Assembly (NCBI RefSeq): GCF_039614715.1
Contig: NZ_CP154857.1
Location: forward strand, 2,914,001 to 2,978,000
Origin: Microbacterium sp. AZCO
GTDB taxonomy: Bacteria > Actinomycetota > Actinomycetes > Actinomycetales > Microbacteriaceae
Length of the DNA: 64,000 bases
Reading direction: 5' to 3'
Shown: positions 52,303-60,575 of the stretch, piece by piece
Layout: every line of letters begins with the position of its first letter
Numbering within the stretch: position 1 is the first letter of the stretch
The notes under the pieces: model-generated
Seen by the model: the letters and a program-made list of their open reading frames with translations, nothing else
Database searches by the model: none
What the model was told of the DNA's origin: nothing
Program-made: the position numbers and the translations under genes

Positions 52303-52450
52303 GCGTTCCGGGATGCCGCACCCCCGGCTCGTGTGCGTTTCATGAGATTCGGGATGCCGCGCCGCGGGCCGTGCGACTCACGAGATTCGGGATGCCGCAC
52401 CCCGGGCCGTGCGACTCACGAGATTCGGGATGCTGCGCTCCCGGCCCGGC
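52303..52450. repeat. Tandem repeat with 38-bp period upstream of the LLM oxidoreductase
   Basis: GAGATTCGGGATGC starts at 52344, 52382 and 52420, with a diverged earlier copy near 52303 (41-bp step). The connecting parts (GCCGTGCGACTCAC) are also repeated, so complete units are nearly identical. No open frame across it resembles a protein. It lies in the gap between the fasciclin and LLM genes, and its last copy is close to the LLM start region. It could be a clonal repeat, a regulatory RNA part or a REP-like tract. Confidence 0.75.
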
Positions 52451-52484
52451 CCGCGTCCCGCGGGTGCGCGATAGCCTGCCCCTC

Positions 52485-53288
52485 GTGAGCGATGCGACGC
52501 GCGGTGACCTCGGAATCGGCCTTCCCGGAGAGACCCCCGCGGCCACCGTCGAGCGCGTCGCGGCGCTCGCGGAGGAGCTCGGGTTCGCGAGCTTCTGGCT
52601 CAACGACACCCCCAGGGGCGATTCACTGGCGGGGCTGCGCGCCGCGGCGGACTCGACGCGTCGCATCCGGCTGGCGAGCGGCGTCATCCCGATCGACCGG
52701 CGGAGCGCCGCCCAGATCATCGGCGACGTGCGCGACCTCGACCTGCCGGAGGGGCGACTCGTCGTCGGGATCGGCTCGGGCGGCCTGGCGCGCCCGCTCG
52801 CCGCTGTCGCAGAGGCGGCCGACGCGCTTCAGTCGGCTCTCGAGGCCGGCATCGTCATCGGGGCGCTCGGACCGCGGATGCGCCGGCTCGGGGCGACGGG
52901 ATCCGACGGCGTCCTGCTCAACTGGCTCACCGCGCCGATCGCGGCCGAGACGGCGGACGAGATCCACCGTGCGGCCGGGGACGCCGGCCGGGACGGGCGC
53001 GCGATCCTCTACCTCCGCACCGCGATCGAGCCCGATGCGCGCGAGGCGCTCGCGCAGCAGGCGGCGCTCTACGGAAGCATCCCGTCGTACGCGAAGAACT
53101 TCGCCGCGCTCGGCATCTCGGCCCTCGATGCCGCCATCGGTCCGGACGACGACGTGTCCGGGCGGCTCGGCGAGTACCTGACGAGCGTCGACGAGGTCGT
53201 GCTCCGGGTCATCACGGCCGACGCCTCCGAGCGCAGCTATCTCGACTTCGTGAAGCGGGCCGCCGACCTCGCGCGCGACGGAGGGTGA
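52485..53288 (+). CDS. LLM-class flavin/F420-dependent oxidoreductase
   Basis: A 267-residue protein from GTG 52485. A TAGCCT box ends 7 bp upstream, with no ribosome site, so the transcript may be leaderless. The TIM-barrel pattern is that of luciferase-like monooxygenases: DLGIGLPGETPAATVERVAALAEELGFASFWLND, then RRIRLASGVIPIDRRSAAQI and RLVVGIGSGG. It is slightly shorter than usual (about 300). The electron carrier (FMN or F420) cannot be told from the sequence, and the substrate is unknown. Confidence 0.8.
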   Translation: MSDATRGDLGIGLPGETPAATVERVAALAEELGFASFWLNDTPRGDSLAGLRAAADSTRRIRLASGVIPIDRRSAAQIIGDVRDLDLPEGRLVVGIGSGGLARPLAAVAEAADALQSALEAGIVIGALGPRMRRLGATGSDGVLLNWLTAPIAAETADEIHRAAGDAGRDGRAILYLRTAIEPDAREALAQQAALYGSIPSYAKNFAALGISALDAAIGPDDDVSGRLGEYLTSVDEVVLRVITADASERSYLDFVKRAADLARDGG

Positions 53289-53343
53289 TGCGCTCGCGCC
53301 GCGGGGACGGGCTGCTGTCGGTGGCGTGCGGAAGAGTGGTGGC

Positions 53344-55461
53344 ATGATCTCGACGTCGCCCACCCTGGCCGATGCGCTCGGCGCGCTGCGCTCCCTCGTC
53401 GGCCGGGACGACGCCGGGTTCCACGACGGCCAGTTCGAGGCGATCGAGGCCCTCGTCGACGATCATCGCCGCGCGCTCGTCGTGCAGCGCACCGGATGGG
53501 GCAAGTCGGGCGTGTACTTCGTCGCGACGCTGCTGCTGCGCGCTCGAGGTGCGGGCCCGACCGTGCTGGTCTCGCCCCTCCTCGCGCTCATGCGGGATCA
53601 GATCGCCGCCGCGCAGCGGGCCGGCGTGCGGGCCGTGGCGATCAACTCCACGAACGCGCACGAGTGGGGCGACGTGCTCGCGCAACTCGATCGCGACGAG
53701 GTCGACGTGCTGCTGGTGTCGCCCGAGCGGCTGAACAATCCGTCGTTCCGCGACGAGCAGCTCCCGCAGCTGATCCCCCGGATCGGGATGCTTGTGGTCG
53801 ACGAGGCGCACTGCATCAGCGACTGGGGTCACGACTTCCGGCCCGACTACCGCCGCCTGCGCGACCTCATCGCCCGCATCCCGGCGGGCGTGCCCGTGCT
53901 GGCGACGACGGCGACGGCGAACAGCCGCGTCGTGGCGGATGTCGCCGAGCAGCTCGGCGCGCTCGATGAGAGCGGCGGCTCGCCCGAGGTGCTCGTCATC
54001 AGAGGGCCCCTCGCCCGCACGTCGCTGCGACTCGGCGTGCTGCGTCTGCGCGACGCGCCGAGCCGGCTGGCGTGGCTGATCAGCCACCTCGACGATCTCC
54101 CCGGCTCCGGGATCATCTACACGCTCACCGTCGCGGCGGCGAACGACACGGCTCGGGCGCTCCGCGACCGGGGGTACGAGGTGCGCGCGTACACGGGGCA
54201 GACCGATCCCGACGAGCGCGAGGAATCCGAGGCGCTCCTGAAGGACAACAGGGTCAAGGCGCTCATCGCGACGAGCGCCCTGGGCATGGGCTTCGACAAG
54301 CCCGACCTCGGCTTCGTCGTCCACCTCGGCGCCCCCTCGTCGCCGGTGTCGTATTACCAGCAGGTGGGCCGCGCCGGTCGTGCCACCGCATCCGCCGACG
54401 TCCTGCTCCTTCCCGGCGCGGAGGACCGCGACATCTGGCATTACTTCGCGACGGCGTCGATGCCCGACCGCGAGCGCGCCGAGCGCGTGCTGTCGGCGCT
54501 CGCCGGGGCCACCGCTCCCCTGTCGACCCCGGCCCTCGAGGCGATGGTCGACATCCGGCGCACTCCGCTCGAGCTGCTGCTGAAGGTGCTCGACGTCGAT
54601 GGCGCGGTCGCCCGGGTGCAGGGCGGCTGGATCGCGACCGGGCAGCCGTGGTCGTACGACGAGGAGCGCTACACCCGCATCGCCGCGGAGCGGCTGGCCG
54701 AGCAGCAGCACATGATCGAGTACGAAGAGACCGACGCGTGCCGCATGGAGTTCCTCCAGCGCTCGCTCGACGACGACACGGCCACGCCGTGCGGCCGATG
54801 CGACAACTGCGCGGGCGCCTGGTTTCCGGCATCCATCGGCAAAGAGGCGACGGATGCCGCCGCCGCGGCTCTCGATCGCGTCGGCGTGCCGATCGAACCC
54901 CGCCGGCAGTGGCCGACGGGCGCCGACCGCCTCGGTGTTCCGCTGCGAGGACGCATCGCCGCCGATGAGCAGGCCGATGAGGGCCGGGCACTCGCGCGGC
55001 TGACCGACCTCGGCTGGGGAGGAACGCTGCGTGAGCTCTTCGGCGCGAGCGCCGCCGACGCCCCCGTCCCGCCGACCGTGCTCGGCGCGTGCGTCCGCGT
55101 GCTGGCCGACTGGGGCTGGGCGGAGCGACCCGTCGGCGTGATCGCGATGCCGTCGCGGTCGAAGCCGCAGCTGCTCGACTCGCTCGCACGCGGCATCGCC
55201 GACGTCGGACGCCTCCCCCTGCTCGGCACCCTCGATCTCGTCGCGGGCGGGCCGAGCGGCGGCCCCGGCGGCAACAGCGCCTTCCGGCTGGCCGGAGTGT
55301 GGGACCGGTTCTCGGCGGCAGGCCTCGAGGTGCCGGCGGGTCCGGTCCTGCTCGTCGACGACCTCGTCGACAGCCGGTGGACGCTCACAGTGGCCGCACG
55401 CGAACTCCGCCGAGCCGGTGCGACGAGGGTGCTCCCCTTCGCGCTCGCGCTGCGCGGCTGA
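53344..55461 (+). CDS. RecQ-like DNA helicase with C-terminal phosphoribosyltransferase-like domain
   Basis: A 705-residue protein from ATG 53344. Motif I is QRTGWGKSGVYF, motif II VVDEAHCISDWGHDFRP (DEAH plus the RecQ loop), and the helicase C-part has IIYTLTVAAANDTARALRD, then TSALGMGFDKPDLGFVVHLGAPSSPVSYYQQVGRAGR. A Zn-type Cys set follows (DACRMEFLQ, CGRCDNCAG). The last 60 residues include GPVLLVDDLVDSRWTLTVAARELRRAGATRVLP, which resembles the PRPP-binding loop of type I phosphoribosyltransferases. It unwinds DNA by ATP hydrolysis; the tail may sense nucleotides or PRPP, which is inference. Confidence 0.88.
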   Translation: MISTSPTLADALGALRSLVGRDDAGFHDGQFEAIEALVDDHRRALVVQRTGWGKSGVYFVATLLLRARGAGPTVLVSPLLALMRDQIAAAQRAGVRAVAINSTNAHEWGDVLAQLDRDEVDVLLVSPERLNNPSFRDEQLPQLIPRIGMLVVDEAHCISDWGHDFRPDYRRLRDLIARIPAGVPVLATTATANSRVVADVAEQLGALDESGGSPEVLVIRGPLARTSLRLGVLRLRDAPSRLAWLISHLDDLPGSGIIYTLTVAAANDTARALRDRGYEVRAYTGQTDPDEREESEALLKDNRVKALIATSALGMGFDKPDLGFVVHLGAPSSPVSYYQQVGRAGRATASADVLLLPGAEDRDIWHYFATASMPDRERAERVLSALAGATAPLSTPALEAMVDIRRTPLELLLKVLDVDGAVARVQGGWIATGQPWSYDEERYTRIAAERLAEQQHMIEYEETDACRMEFLQRSLDDDTATPCGRCDNCAGAWFPASIGKEATDAAAAALDRVGVPIEPRRQWPTGADRLGVPLRGRIAADEQADEGRALARLTDLGWGGTLRELFGASAADAPVPPTVLGACVRVLADWGWAERPVGVIAMPSRSKPQLLDSLARGIADVGRLPLLGTLDLVAGGPSGGPGGNSAFRLAGVWDRFSAAGLEVPAGPVLLVDDLVDSRWTLTVAARELRRAGATRVLPFALALRG

Positions 55462-55499
55462 TCTCGCGCTGTGCGACGGTCTCGCGCTGTGCGGGCGAT

Positions 55500-55886
55500 C
55501 TAACTCTCGACCATGCGGGAGCTGCCCATCAGCCGATGCGGCGTGATGTGGATCGCAACCCGCAGCGGGTTCTCGCGCGGCTGTCGGTAGCGCTGGGCGT
55601 AGAGGGCGACCGCCTCCGCCACGGCGTCCGGGTCGTCGTGGACGGTCGCCGTTCCTTGGAAGGTGATCCAGTCCGGTCCCTGAAGCTGGCTGATCGTGGC
55701 CGTCCCGTCCCGGCGGATGTTGCGCACCTTCTGGGAGCCGCCCGACGTGATGATGCGCAGGATGCCGTCGTGCAGCGTGAATCCGACGGGCACCGTGTGG
55801 ATTCCGCCCCACGGTGCGAGGGTCGACAGCGTCGCGAGGTGGCGCTCGCGGGTGAACTCGATTCCGTCAGGGGTCAGTGCTCGCAC
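55500..55886 (-). CDS. PPOX-class (pyridoxamine-phosphate-oxidase-like) protein
   Basis: A 128-residue split-barrel protein. Family segments: FTRERHLATLSTLAPWGGIHTVPVGFTLHDG, then RIITSGGSQKVRNIRRDGTATISQLQGPDWITFQG. This fits the small F420- or flavin-binding PPOX group common in actinobacteria. A GTG or ATG start before MRALTPDG is plausible. The substrate is unknown. It is convergent with the helicase gene, 38 bp away. Confidence 0.8.
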   Translation of the reverse strand: MRALTPDGIEFTRERHLATLSTLAPWGGIHTVPVGFTLHDGILRIITSGGSQKVRNIRRDGTATISQLQGPDWITFQGTATVHDDPDAVAEAVALYAQRYRQPRENPLRVAIHITPHRLMGSSRMVES

Positions 55887-55926
55887 GCTTACACGCTAAC
55901 CGCAGACGTGCGGCATGCTCGGACTC

Positions 55927-56136
55927 ATGGCTCCCGAACCCAGCGGCTTCGATTTCACCGTCCGCGGCGATTCCGTGGAGATCCGCCACAACGGACGCCC
56001 GGCCGCGACGCTGCGGAAGTCGGCCGCCGCGAAGTTCCTCGACGCCGTCGAGCGCGACGACCCTCAGCTCGTGATGGCGCGGGTCACCGGACACTACAAG
56101 CGGGGCAACGAGCGGCAGGGGTCGGCTCGGCCGTAG
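55927..56136 (+). CDS. Small hypothetical protein
   Basis: A 69-residue protein from ATG 55927. It begins with a beta-like stretch (FDFTVRGDSVEIRHNGRPAATLRKSAAAKFLDAVE) and ends basic. No membrane segment or known domain is seen. The patterned hydrophobicity and the plausible length for small actinobacterial proteins support it as real. No function is proposed. Confidence 0.55.
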   Translation: MAPEPSGFDFTVRGDSVEIRHNGRPAATLRKSAAAKFLDAVERDDPQLVMARVTGHYKRGNERQGSARP

Positions 56137-56165
56137 GCGTCTTCCCGCGTCTCGCGCCCGGCAGC

Positions 56166-56369
56166 TCAGCGACCGGTGGGAGGCAGCTTGTCCACCCCGT
56201 GCCGGTTCGGCTTGTCGGGCTCCGCGGCCGTCCGCGGCGAGGCATCCGGTCTGTCTGCGGGCCTGCCCACATCAGGATAGGTGGGCTGCTCGGCATCCAC
56301 CTCGTCGTCGCGTTCGTCGCGCGGCGGCAGGTGATCGAGGGGCTGCGTGGCGTCTTCTCGTCCCGTCAT
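56166..56369 (-). CDS. Small hydrophilic hypothetical protein
   Basis: A 67-residue protein from ATG 56369, rich in Asp, Glu, Arg and Pro (MTGREDATQPLDHLPPRDER start). No hydrophobic core, so probably disordered. The frame continues upstream over tRNA-Ser, which cannot be coding. Real but weakly supported. Confidence 0.4.
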   Translation of the reverse strand: MTGREDATQPLDHLPPRDERDDEVDAEQPTYPDVGRPADRPDASPRTAAEPDKPNRHGVDKLPPTGR

Positions 56370-56430
56370 GCGCTCAGCCTGACCCCCGCTCCGACTTCCG
56401 GGAGGGGGCTTGCCATCGCCGACGAATAAG

Positions 56431-56515
56431 CGGAGGGTGTGGGATTCGAACCCACGGGACATTGCTGCCCACTGGTTTTCAAGACCAGGTCCATCGGCCG
56501 CTCGGACAACCCTCC
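56431..56515 (-). tRNA. tRNA-Ser (TGA anticodon)
   Basis: Class II cloverleaf on the minus strand. Acceptor GGAGGGT pairs with ACCCTCC; anticodon arm CTGGT-CTTGAAA-ACCAG gives TGA; a long variable arm and T-arm GTGGGTTCGAATCCCAC follow. Discriminator G; CCA is not encoded. It reads UCA and related codons. SerS, which charges it, is encoded nearby. Confidence 0.95.
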
Positions 56516-56573
56516 CGGGCGGATGCAACGGCATCCGTCGACCGCACGCGAGTCTATCCGACGGCGACGCGCG

Positions 56574-57482
56574 TCAGAGCTTGCGGAGCACCTCGGCGAC
56601 GCCGCCGGCCTCGACCGACGCGGTCACCTCGGAGGCGGCATCCCGAACCTCTTGAGGGCCCTGGGCCATCGCGACGGCCCGTCCCCCGTGCTTGCGCGCC
56701 CACTCGAACATTCCGACGTCGTTGCGGCCGTCCCCGATCACGAGCACGTGCGCGGGGTCGACGCCGAGCCACTGCCGCACGTGCTCGAGGCCCGTCGACT
56801 TGTCCACGCCCTTCGGCGCGATGTCGAGCCACGCCGTCCAGCCGACGGCGTACGACACCTGGTTCAAACCGATGCGGGAGACGAGGTCGACGAAGTCCTG
56901 CTCGCTCTGCCCGGGCGACACGACGACGACGCGGCAGACGGGCTGGGCGGTGAGCTCCTCGAACGGCACACGGGCGGCGTTGATCAGGTTCCAGTCGTCG
57001 AGCCACTCCGTGTAGAGGCGGCGGCCGTCGGGCAGCTCGACCATGTAGCGCGCGTCGGGGAGGTGCTCGCGCAGCAGCGTCAGCACCTCGGTCGCGTCGA
57101 ACGTCTCGACGTGGAACCGCTCGTAGTCGACCTCGTCACCGTCGACGCGACGCAGGACGACGGCGCCGTTCGAGCAGACCACGAACTCGGGCGCGATCCT
57201 CAGAGCGCGGAGGATGCCGCGAGTGCCCTCCCACGAGCGCCCCGTCGCGAGCATCACCTCGTGGCCCGCGCGGTGCGCGTGCTCGACGGCCTCGACGACT
57301 CCGGGCGACAGCGACTCGTCCTCGAGGATGATCGTGCCGTCGATATCGAGCACGATGAGCAGGCGGTCGGTGGCGAGGGCCGGGTCCTCGGTGTCGCGCG
57401 CGATCTCCTCGACGAGCTTGGCCGCCTTCTTCGGCTTTACGACCTTGATGCTGCCCGTCGGCGGGAGATGCGCCTCGGTCAC
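56574..57482 (-). CDS. HAD-superfamily hydrolase, Cof-like
   Basis: A 302-residue protein from the GTG at 57482, overlapping serS by 4 bp. The nucleophile motif is [17 protein letters not shown] (DxDGT). Motif II is [16 protein letters not shown], the Lys lies in [16 protein letters not shown], and the last acidic motif is [18 protein letters not shown] large type-IIB cap lies between. These enzymes remove phosphate from sugar phosphates or cofactors. Translational coupling to serS is a common actinobacterial arrangement, without a proven link. Confidence 0.9.
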   Translation of the reverse strand: MTEAHLPPTGSIKVVKPKKAAKLVEEIARDTEDPALATDRLLIVLDIDGTIILEDESLSPGVVEAVEHAHRAGHEVMLATGRSWEGTRGILRALRIAPEFVVCSNGAVVLRRVDGDEVDYERFHVETFDATEVLTLLREHLPDARYMVELPDGRRLYTEWLDDWNLINAARVPFEELTAQPVCRVVVVSPGQSEQDFVDLVSRIGLNQVSYAVGWTAWLDIAPKGVDKSTGLEHVRQWLGVDPAHVLVIGDGRNDVGMFEWARKHGGRAVAMAQGPQEVRDAASEVTASVEAGGVAEVLRKL

Positions 57483-58744
57483 GCGATGGGCTCCAGAACC
57501 TCGAGACCGCCCAGGTACGGACGCAGCACCTGGGGCACGGTGACCGAGCCGTCGGCACGCTGGTGCGTCTCGAGGATCGCGACGATCCAGCGCGTGGTCG
57601 CGAGCGTGCCGTTGAGCGTCGCGACGTGCTGCGTCTTTCCTCCGTCGGGGCGGAAGCGGATGTCGAGCCGCCGAGCCTGATACGTGGTGCAGTTGCTCGT
57701 CGAGGTCAGCTCGCGGTAGGCGCCCTGCGTCGGGACCCACGCCTCGACGTCGAACTTGCGCGCGGCGCTCGAACCGAGATCTCCGGCGGCGACGTCGATC
57801 ACCCGGTACGCGAGACCGAGGTCCTGGAGCATCCCCTCCTGCATCGCCACGAGGCGATCATGCTCGGCCTCGGCGTCATCCGGTGTCGTGTAGATGAACA
57901 TCTCGAGCTTGTTGAACTGGTGCACGCGGATGATGCCGCGGGTGTCCTTGCCGTACGAGCCCGCCTCGCGGCGGTAGCAGGTCGACCAGCCGGCGTAGCG
58001 CTTCGGGCCGCGCGCGAAGTCGAGGATCTCGTCCATGTGGTACCCGGCGAGAGGCACCTCGCTCGTGCCGACGAGGTAGAGGTCGTCCTCTTCCAGGTGG
58101 TAGATCTCGTCGGCGTGCTGGCCGAGGAACCCCGTGCCGCGCATGACCTCGGGCCGCACGAGCGTCGGCGGGATGATCGGCGTGAAGCCCGCCTGCAGCG
58201 CGCGGTCGAGGGCGAGCGTCATGAGCGCCAGCTCGAGGCGCGCGCCGATGCCCGTGAGGAAGTAGAAGCGGCTGCCCGAGACCTTCGTGCCGCGCTCCAT
58301 GTCGATCGCGCCGAGGATCTCGCCGATCTCGAGGTGGTCGCGGGGCTCGAAGTCGAACTGCGCGGGCTCGCCGCGCGTGCGGAGCGTGACGAAGTCGGCC
58401 TCGCCTCCGGCGGGAACCCCGTCGATGATGATGTTCTCGAGCTTCGCGAACGCGGCGTCCGACGCCTCCTCGGCCTCGGTGACCGCACGCTGCGCGTCTT
58501 TCACCCGGTCGCTCAACTCCTTCGCCTCGGCGACGAGGGCGGCCTTCTCCTCCTTGGGAGCCTGCGCGACCTTCTTGCCGTGCGCGTTCTGCGCGGCGCG
58601 GAGCTCTTCGAACGTCGTGATCGCCGCGCGGCGCGACCGGTCGGCGGCGAGAGCGTCGTCGACCGTGTCGGGCGACTCCCCCCGTGCCTCCTGCGAGCGC
58701 TTGACCAGCTCGGGATTCTCGCGGAGAAGAACGGGATCGATCAT
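57479..58744 (-). CDS. serS: Seryl-tRNA synthetase
   Basis: A 421-residue class II synthetase with no gaps. The N-terminal coiled-coil arm ([20 protein letters not shown] to [21 protein letters not shown]) binds the tRNA-Ser variable arm. Motif 2 appears as [28 protein letters not shown] and motif 3 as [21 protein letters not shown], with the family's [10 protein letters not shown]. It loads serine on tRNA-Ser; two such tRNAs occur in this window. A TAAACT box ends 6 bp before the ATG, suggesting a leaderless transcript. Essential gene, on the minus strand. Confidence 0.97.
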   Translation of the reverse strand: MIDPVLLRENPELVKRSQEARGESPDTVDDALAADRSRRAAITTFEELRAAQNAHGKKVAQAPKEEKAALVAEAKELSDRVKDAQRAVTEAEEASDAAFAKLENIIIDGVPAGGEADFVTLRTRGEPAQFDFEPRDHLEIGEILGAIDMERGTKVSGSRFYFLTGIGARLELALMTLALDRALQAGFTPIIPPTLVRPEVMRGTGFLGQHADEIYHLEEDDLYLVGTSEVPLAGYHMDEILDFARGPKRYAGWSTCYRREAGSYGKDTRGIIRVHQFNKLEMFIYTTPDDAEAEHDRLVAMQEGMLQDLGLAYRVIDVAAGDLGSSAARKFDVEAWVPTQGAYRELTSTSNCTTYQARRLDIRFRPDGGKTQHVATLNGTLATTRWIVAILETHQRADGSVTVPQVLRPYLGGLEVLEPIA

Positions 58745-58866
58745 CCGTCAAGTTTAGGGTCGGGCCGAGTGGATGCCGCCCGCCGCGGTTTCAGGTCGTG
58801 GACGGCCGAACGACGCGACCGCAAGCCCTAGCGGGAGAGGGATGCCGCGGCTCTATGGTTGTACGC

Positions 58867-60330
58867 ATGACAGCGGGCACCGGGCCAGACGACGACACGG
58901 CTCGACCGGCGGAGGACCCGCCCCACCCCTCGGACAAGATCTACGCCGACGGTCCCGATACGCGCGAGATCGCCATCTCCGAGGAGGCGATCCGCGCGCA
59001 GGCCGAGAAGCTGGCCGCCGAGGAGGGCGACCAGATCCCGCCTCAGCCGTCGGACTCCGCCGACGAGGAGAGCGACAAGGCCGACAAGGGCGAGGCGGAC
59101 GACGACTCGGAGCACGGCGAGACGGGCGACAAGCCCGAGCAGGGCGAAGCGAGCGACAAGCCGGCCGAGGCGAACGAGAAGCCCGCCACGTCGGGCGACA
59201 AGCCCGACCCCGTGGAGGCGGCCGAGCCCGACAGCGTCATCCACGAGCCGGAAGACATCTCGTCCGACACGTCCGACGACGAGTCGGGCGAAGCGCGCCG
59301 CGTGGGCACCGAGGGCGACACGAAGGCGATGGGCGGCGGTGAGGAGCGCCCGAACCCCAAGGCGGCGCTCGTCTACAACCCCATCAAGGTGGATGCCGAG
59401 ACCCTGCGTGCGTCGGTCGAGCGGCTCTCCGCCGAGGCCGGCTGGTCCGAACCGCTCTTCTACGAGACGACGGTCGACGACCTCGGCGACGACGTCACCC
59501 GCCAGGCGCTGGAGGTGGGCGTGGACGCCGTGCTCGTCGCGGGTGGCGACGGCACCGTGCGAGCCGTGTCGGAGGCGATGGCGTCGAGCGGTGTGCCGCT
59601 CACGATCGTGCCGAGCGGCACGGGCAACCTGCTCGCCCGCAACCTGCGGCTTCCCCTCGACGATCCCGAGGCGATGATCCGCGCGACCTTCGACGGCCAC
59701 ACCGTCGGCGTCGACATCGGCTTCGCGGCGCTGCGCCGGCCGGACGGCAAGACCGAGGAGCGGGCCTTCGTCGTCATGGGCGGCATGGGGCTGGACGCGG
59801 CGATGATCGCCAACACCAACTCGAAGCTCAAGAAGTCGGTGGGCTGGGTCGCGTACGTCGACGGCGCCGCCCGCTCGCTCCCCGGAGCCAAGCCGTTCCG
59901 CATCATGTACCAGATCACGGGTCACCGGCTTCATTCCGCCCGCGTGCAGAGCGTGCTCTTCGCCAACTGCGGGTCGCTCCCGGCTGGGCTCGAGCTCATC
60001 CCCGAGGCATCCGTCACCGACGGCACCATGGACGTCGTGATCTTCCAGCCCAAAGGACTCTTCGGGTGGCTCTTCGTCTGGCGCCGCGTCGCGTGGGACA
60101 ACAGCTTCCTGCGCAAGTTCCGTGCGGGCCGGCAGGTGCTCGCGCTGCGCACGAGGGACAACGCCGTGCGCTATGCGCGGGGCGCCGAGCTGGAGGTCGG
60201 CACGTCGGACGCGCAGTTCGTGCAGCTCGACGGCGACGAGTTCGGCGAGGCGGTGAGCATCCGCGCCCGCGTCGTCCACGAGGGGCTCGCGATCGCGGTG
60301 CCCTCCGGTCACGACATCGACGGCATCTAG
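58867..60330 (+). CDS. Diacylglycerol kinase-like lipid kinase with long acidic N-terminus
   Basis: A 487-residue protein from ATG 58867, with TATGGT ending 7 bp upstream; an in-frame ATG at 58855 overlaps that box. The first 160 residues are nearly all Asp, Glu, Lys and Ser-rich and look disordered. The lipid-kinase domain follows: ALVYNPIKVDAETLRASVERL, then AVLVAGGDGTVRAVSEAM (nucleotide-binding GGDGT), PSGTGNLLARNLRLPLDD, and GLELIPEASVTDGTMDVVIF. It likely phosphorylates diacylglycerol or another lipid at the membrane. The N-tail is unusual for the family. Confidence 0.88.
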   Translation: MTAGTGPDDDTARPAEDPPHPSDKIYADGPDTREIAISEEAIRAQAEKLAAEEGDQIPPQPSDSADEESDKADKGEADDDSEHGETGDKPEQGEASDKPAEANEKPATSGDKPDPVEAAEPDSVIHEPEDISSDTSDDESGEARRVGTEGDTKAMGGGEERPNPKAALVYNPIKVDAETLRASVERLSAEAGWSEPLFYETTVDDLGDDVTRQALEVGVDAVLVAGGDGTVRAVSEAMASSGVPLTIVPSGTGNLLARNLRLPLDDPEAMIRATFDGHTVGVDIGFAALRRPDGKTEERAFVVMGGMGLDAAMIANTNSKLKKSVGWVAYVDGAARSLPGAKPFRIMYQITGHRLHSARVQSVLFANCGSLPAGLELIPEASVTDGTMDVVIFQPKGLFGWLFVWRRVAWDNSFLRKFRAGRQVLALRTRDNAVRYARGAELEVGTSDAQFVQLDGDEFGEAVSIRARVVHEGLAIAVPSGHDIDGI

Positions 60331-60362
60331 GGCCGGTCTTCCTGCCGGAACCGGCGACCCGC

Positions 60363-60575
60363 GTGCACGAACTCCTCAAGAACCGTGCGGGCGGGGCCGC
60401 TGTGCGGCGTGTCGCCCGCCGAGACGACAGTTCTTGAGGAGTTCGTGCACGGCGGGAGCTGGGGCGACGCATCCGTCATTTGAGGAGTTCGTGCGCGGCC
60501 GGAGCCGCTGCCGAGGCATCCGTCGGTTGAGGAGTTCGTGCACGGCCGGAGCCGCTGCCGCGGCATCCATCACCC
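60363..60575. repeat. REP-like repeat cluster with a 21-bp inverted pair
   Basis: The core TGAGGAGTTCGTGCAC occurs at 60435, 60481 (one change) and 60528 on the plus strand, at 46-47 bp steps. An inverted copy lies at 60363-60383; its 21-bp arm is a perfect match to 60430-60450 around a 46-base loop. The last two units also share GGCCGGAGCCGCTGCCG. The cluster fills the gap between the convergent lipid-kinase and permease genes, so it may also act as a bidirectional terminator. This stretch holds no protein gene that I can support. Confidence 0.8.

Noticed and set aside
52303..52450. Possible CRISPR array
   Set aside because: The units are tandem and nearly identical over the full 38-bp period, with no distinct spacers and no cas genes nearby.
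53212..55812. 866-codon minus-strand open frame
   Set aside because: It is the antisense of the helicase gene with a low-complexity product; the helicase motifs on the plus strand are decisive.
58828..60312. 494-codon minus-strand open frame opposite the lipid kinase
   Set aside because: The product is Arg/Val/Gly/His-rich without a domain, whereas the plus strand has a clear lipid-kinase domain.
60363..60450. Possible ends of a small insertion sequence or MITE
   Set aside because: The 21-bp arms enclose only 46 bases, extra direct copies continue outside, and no target duplication is visible; a REP-like cluster explains it better.
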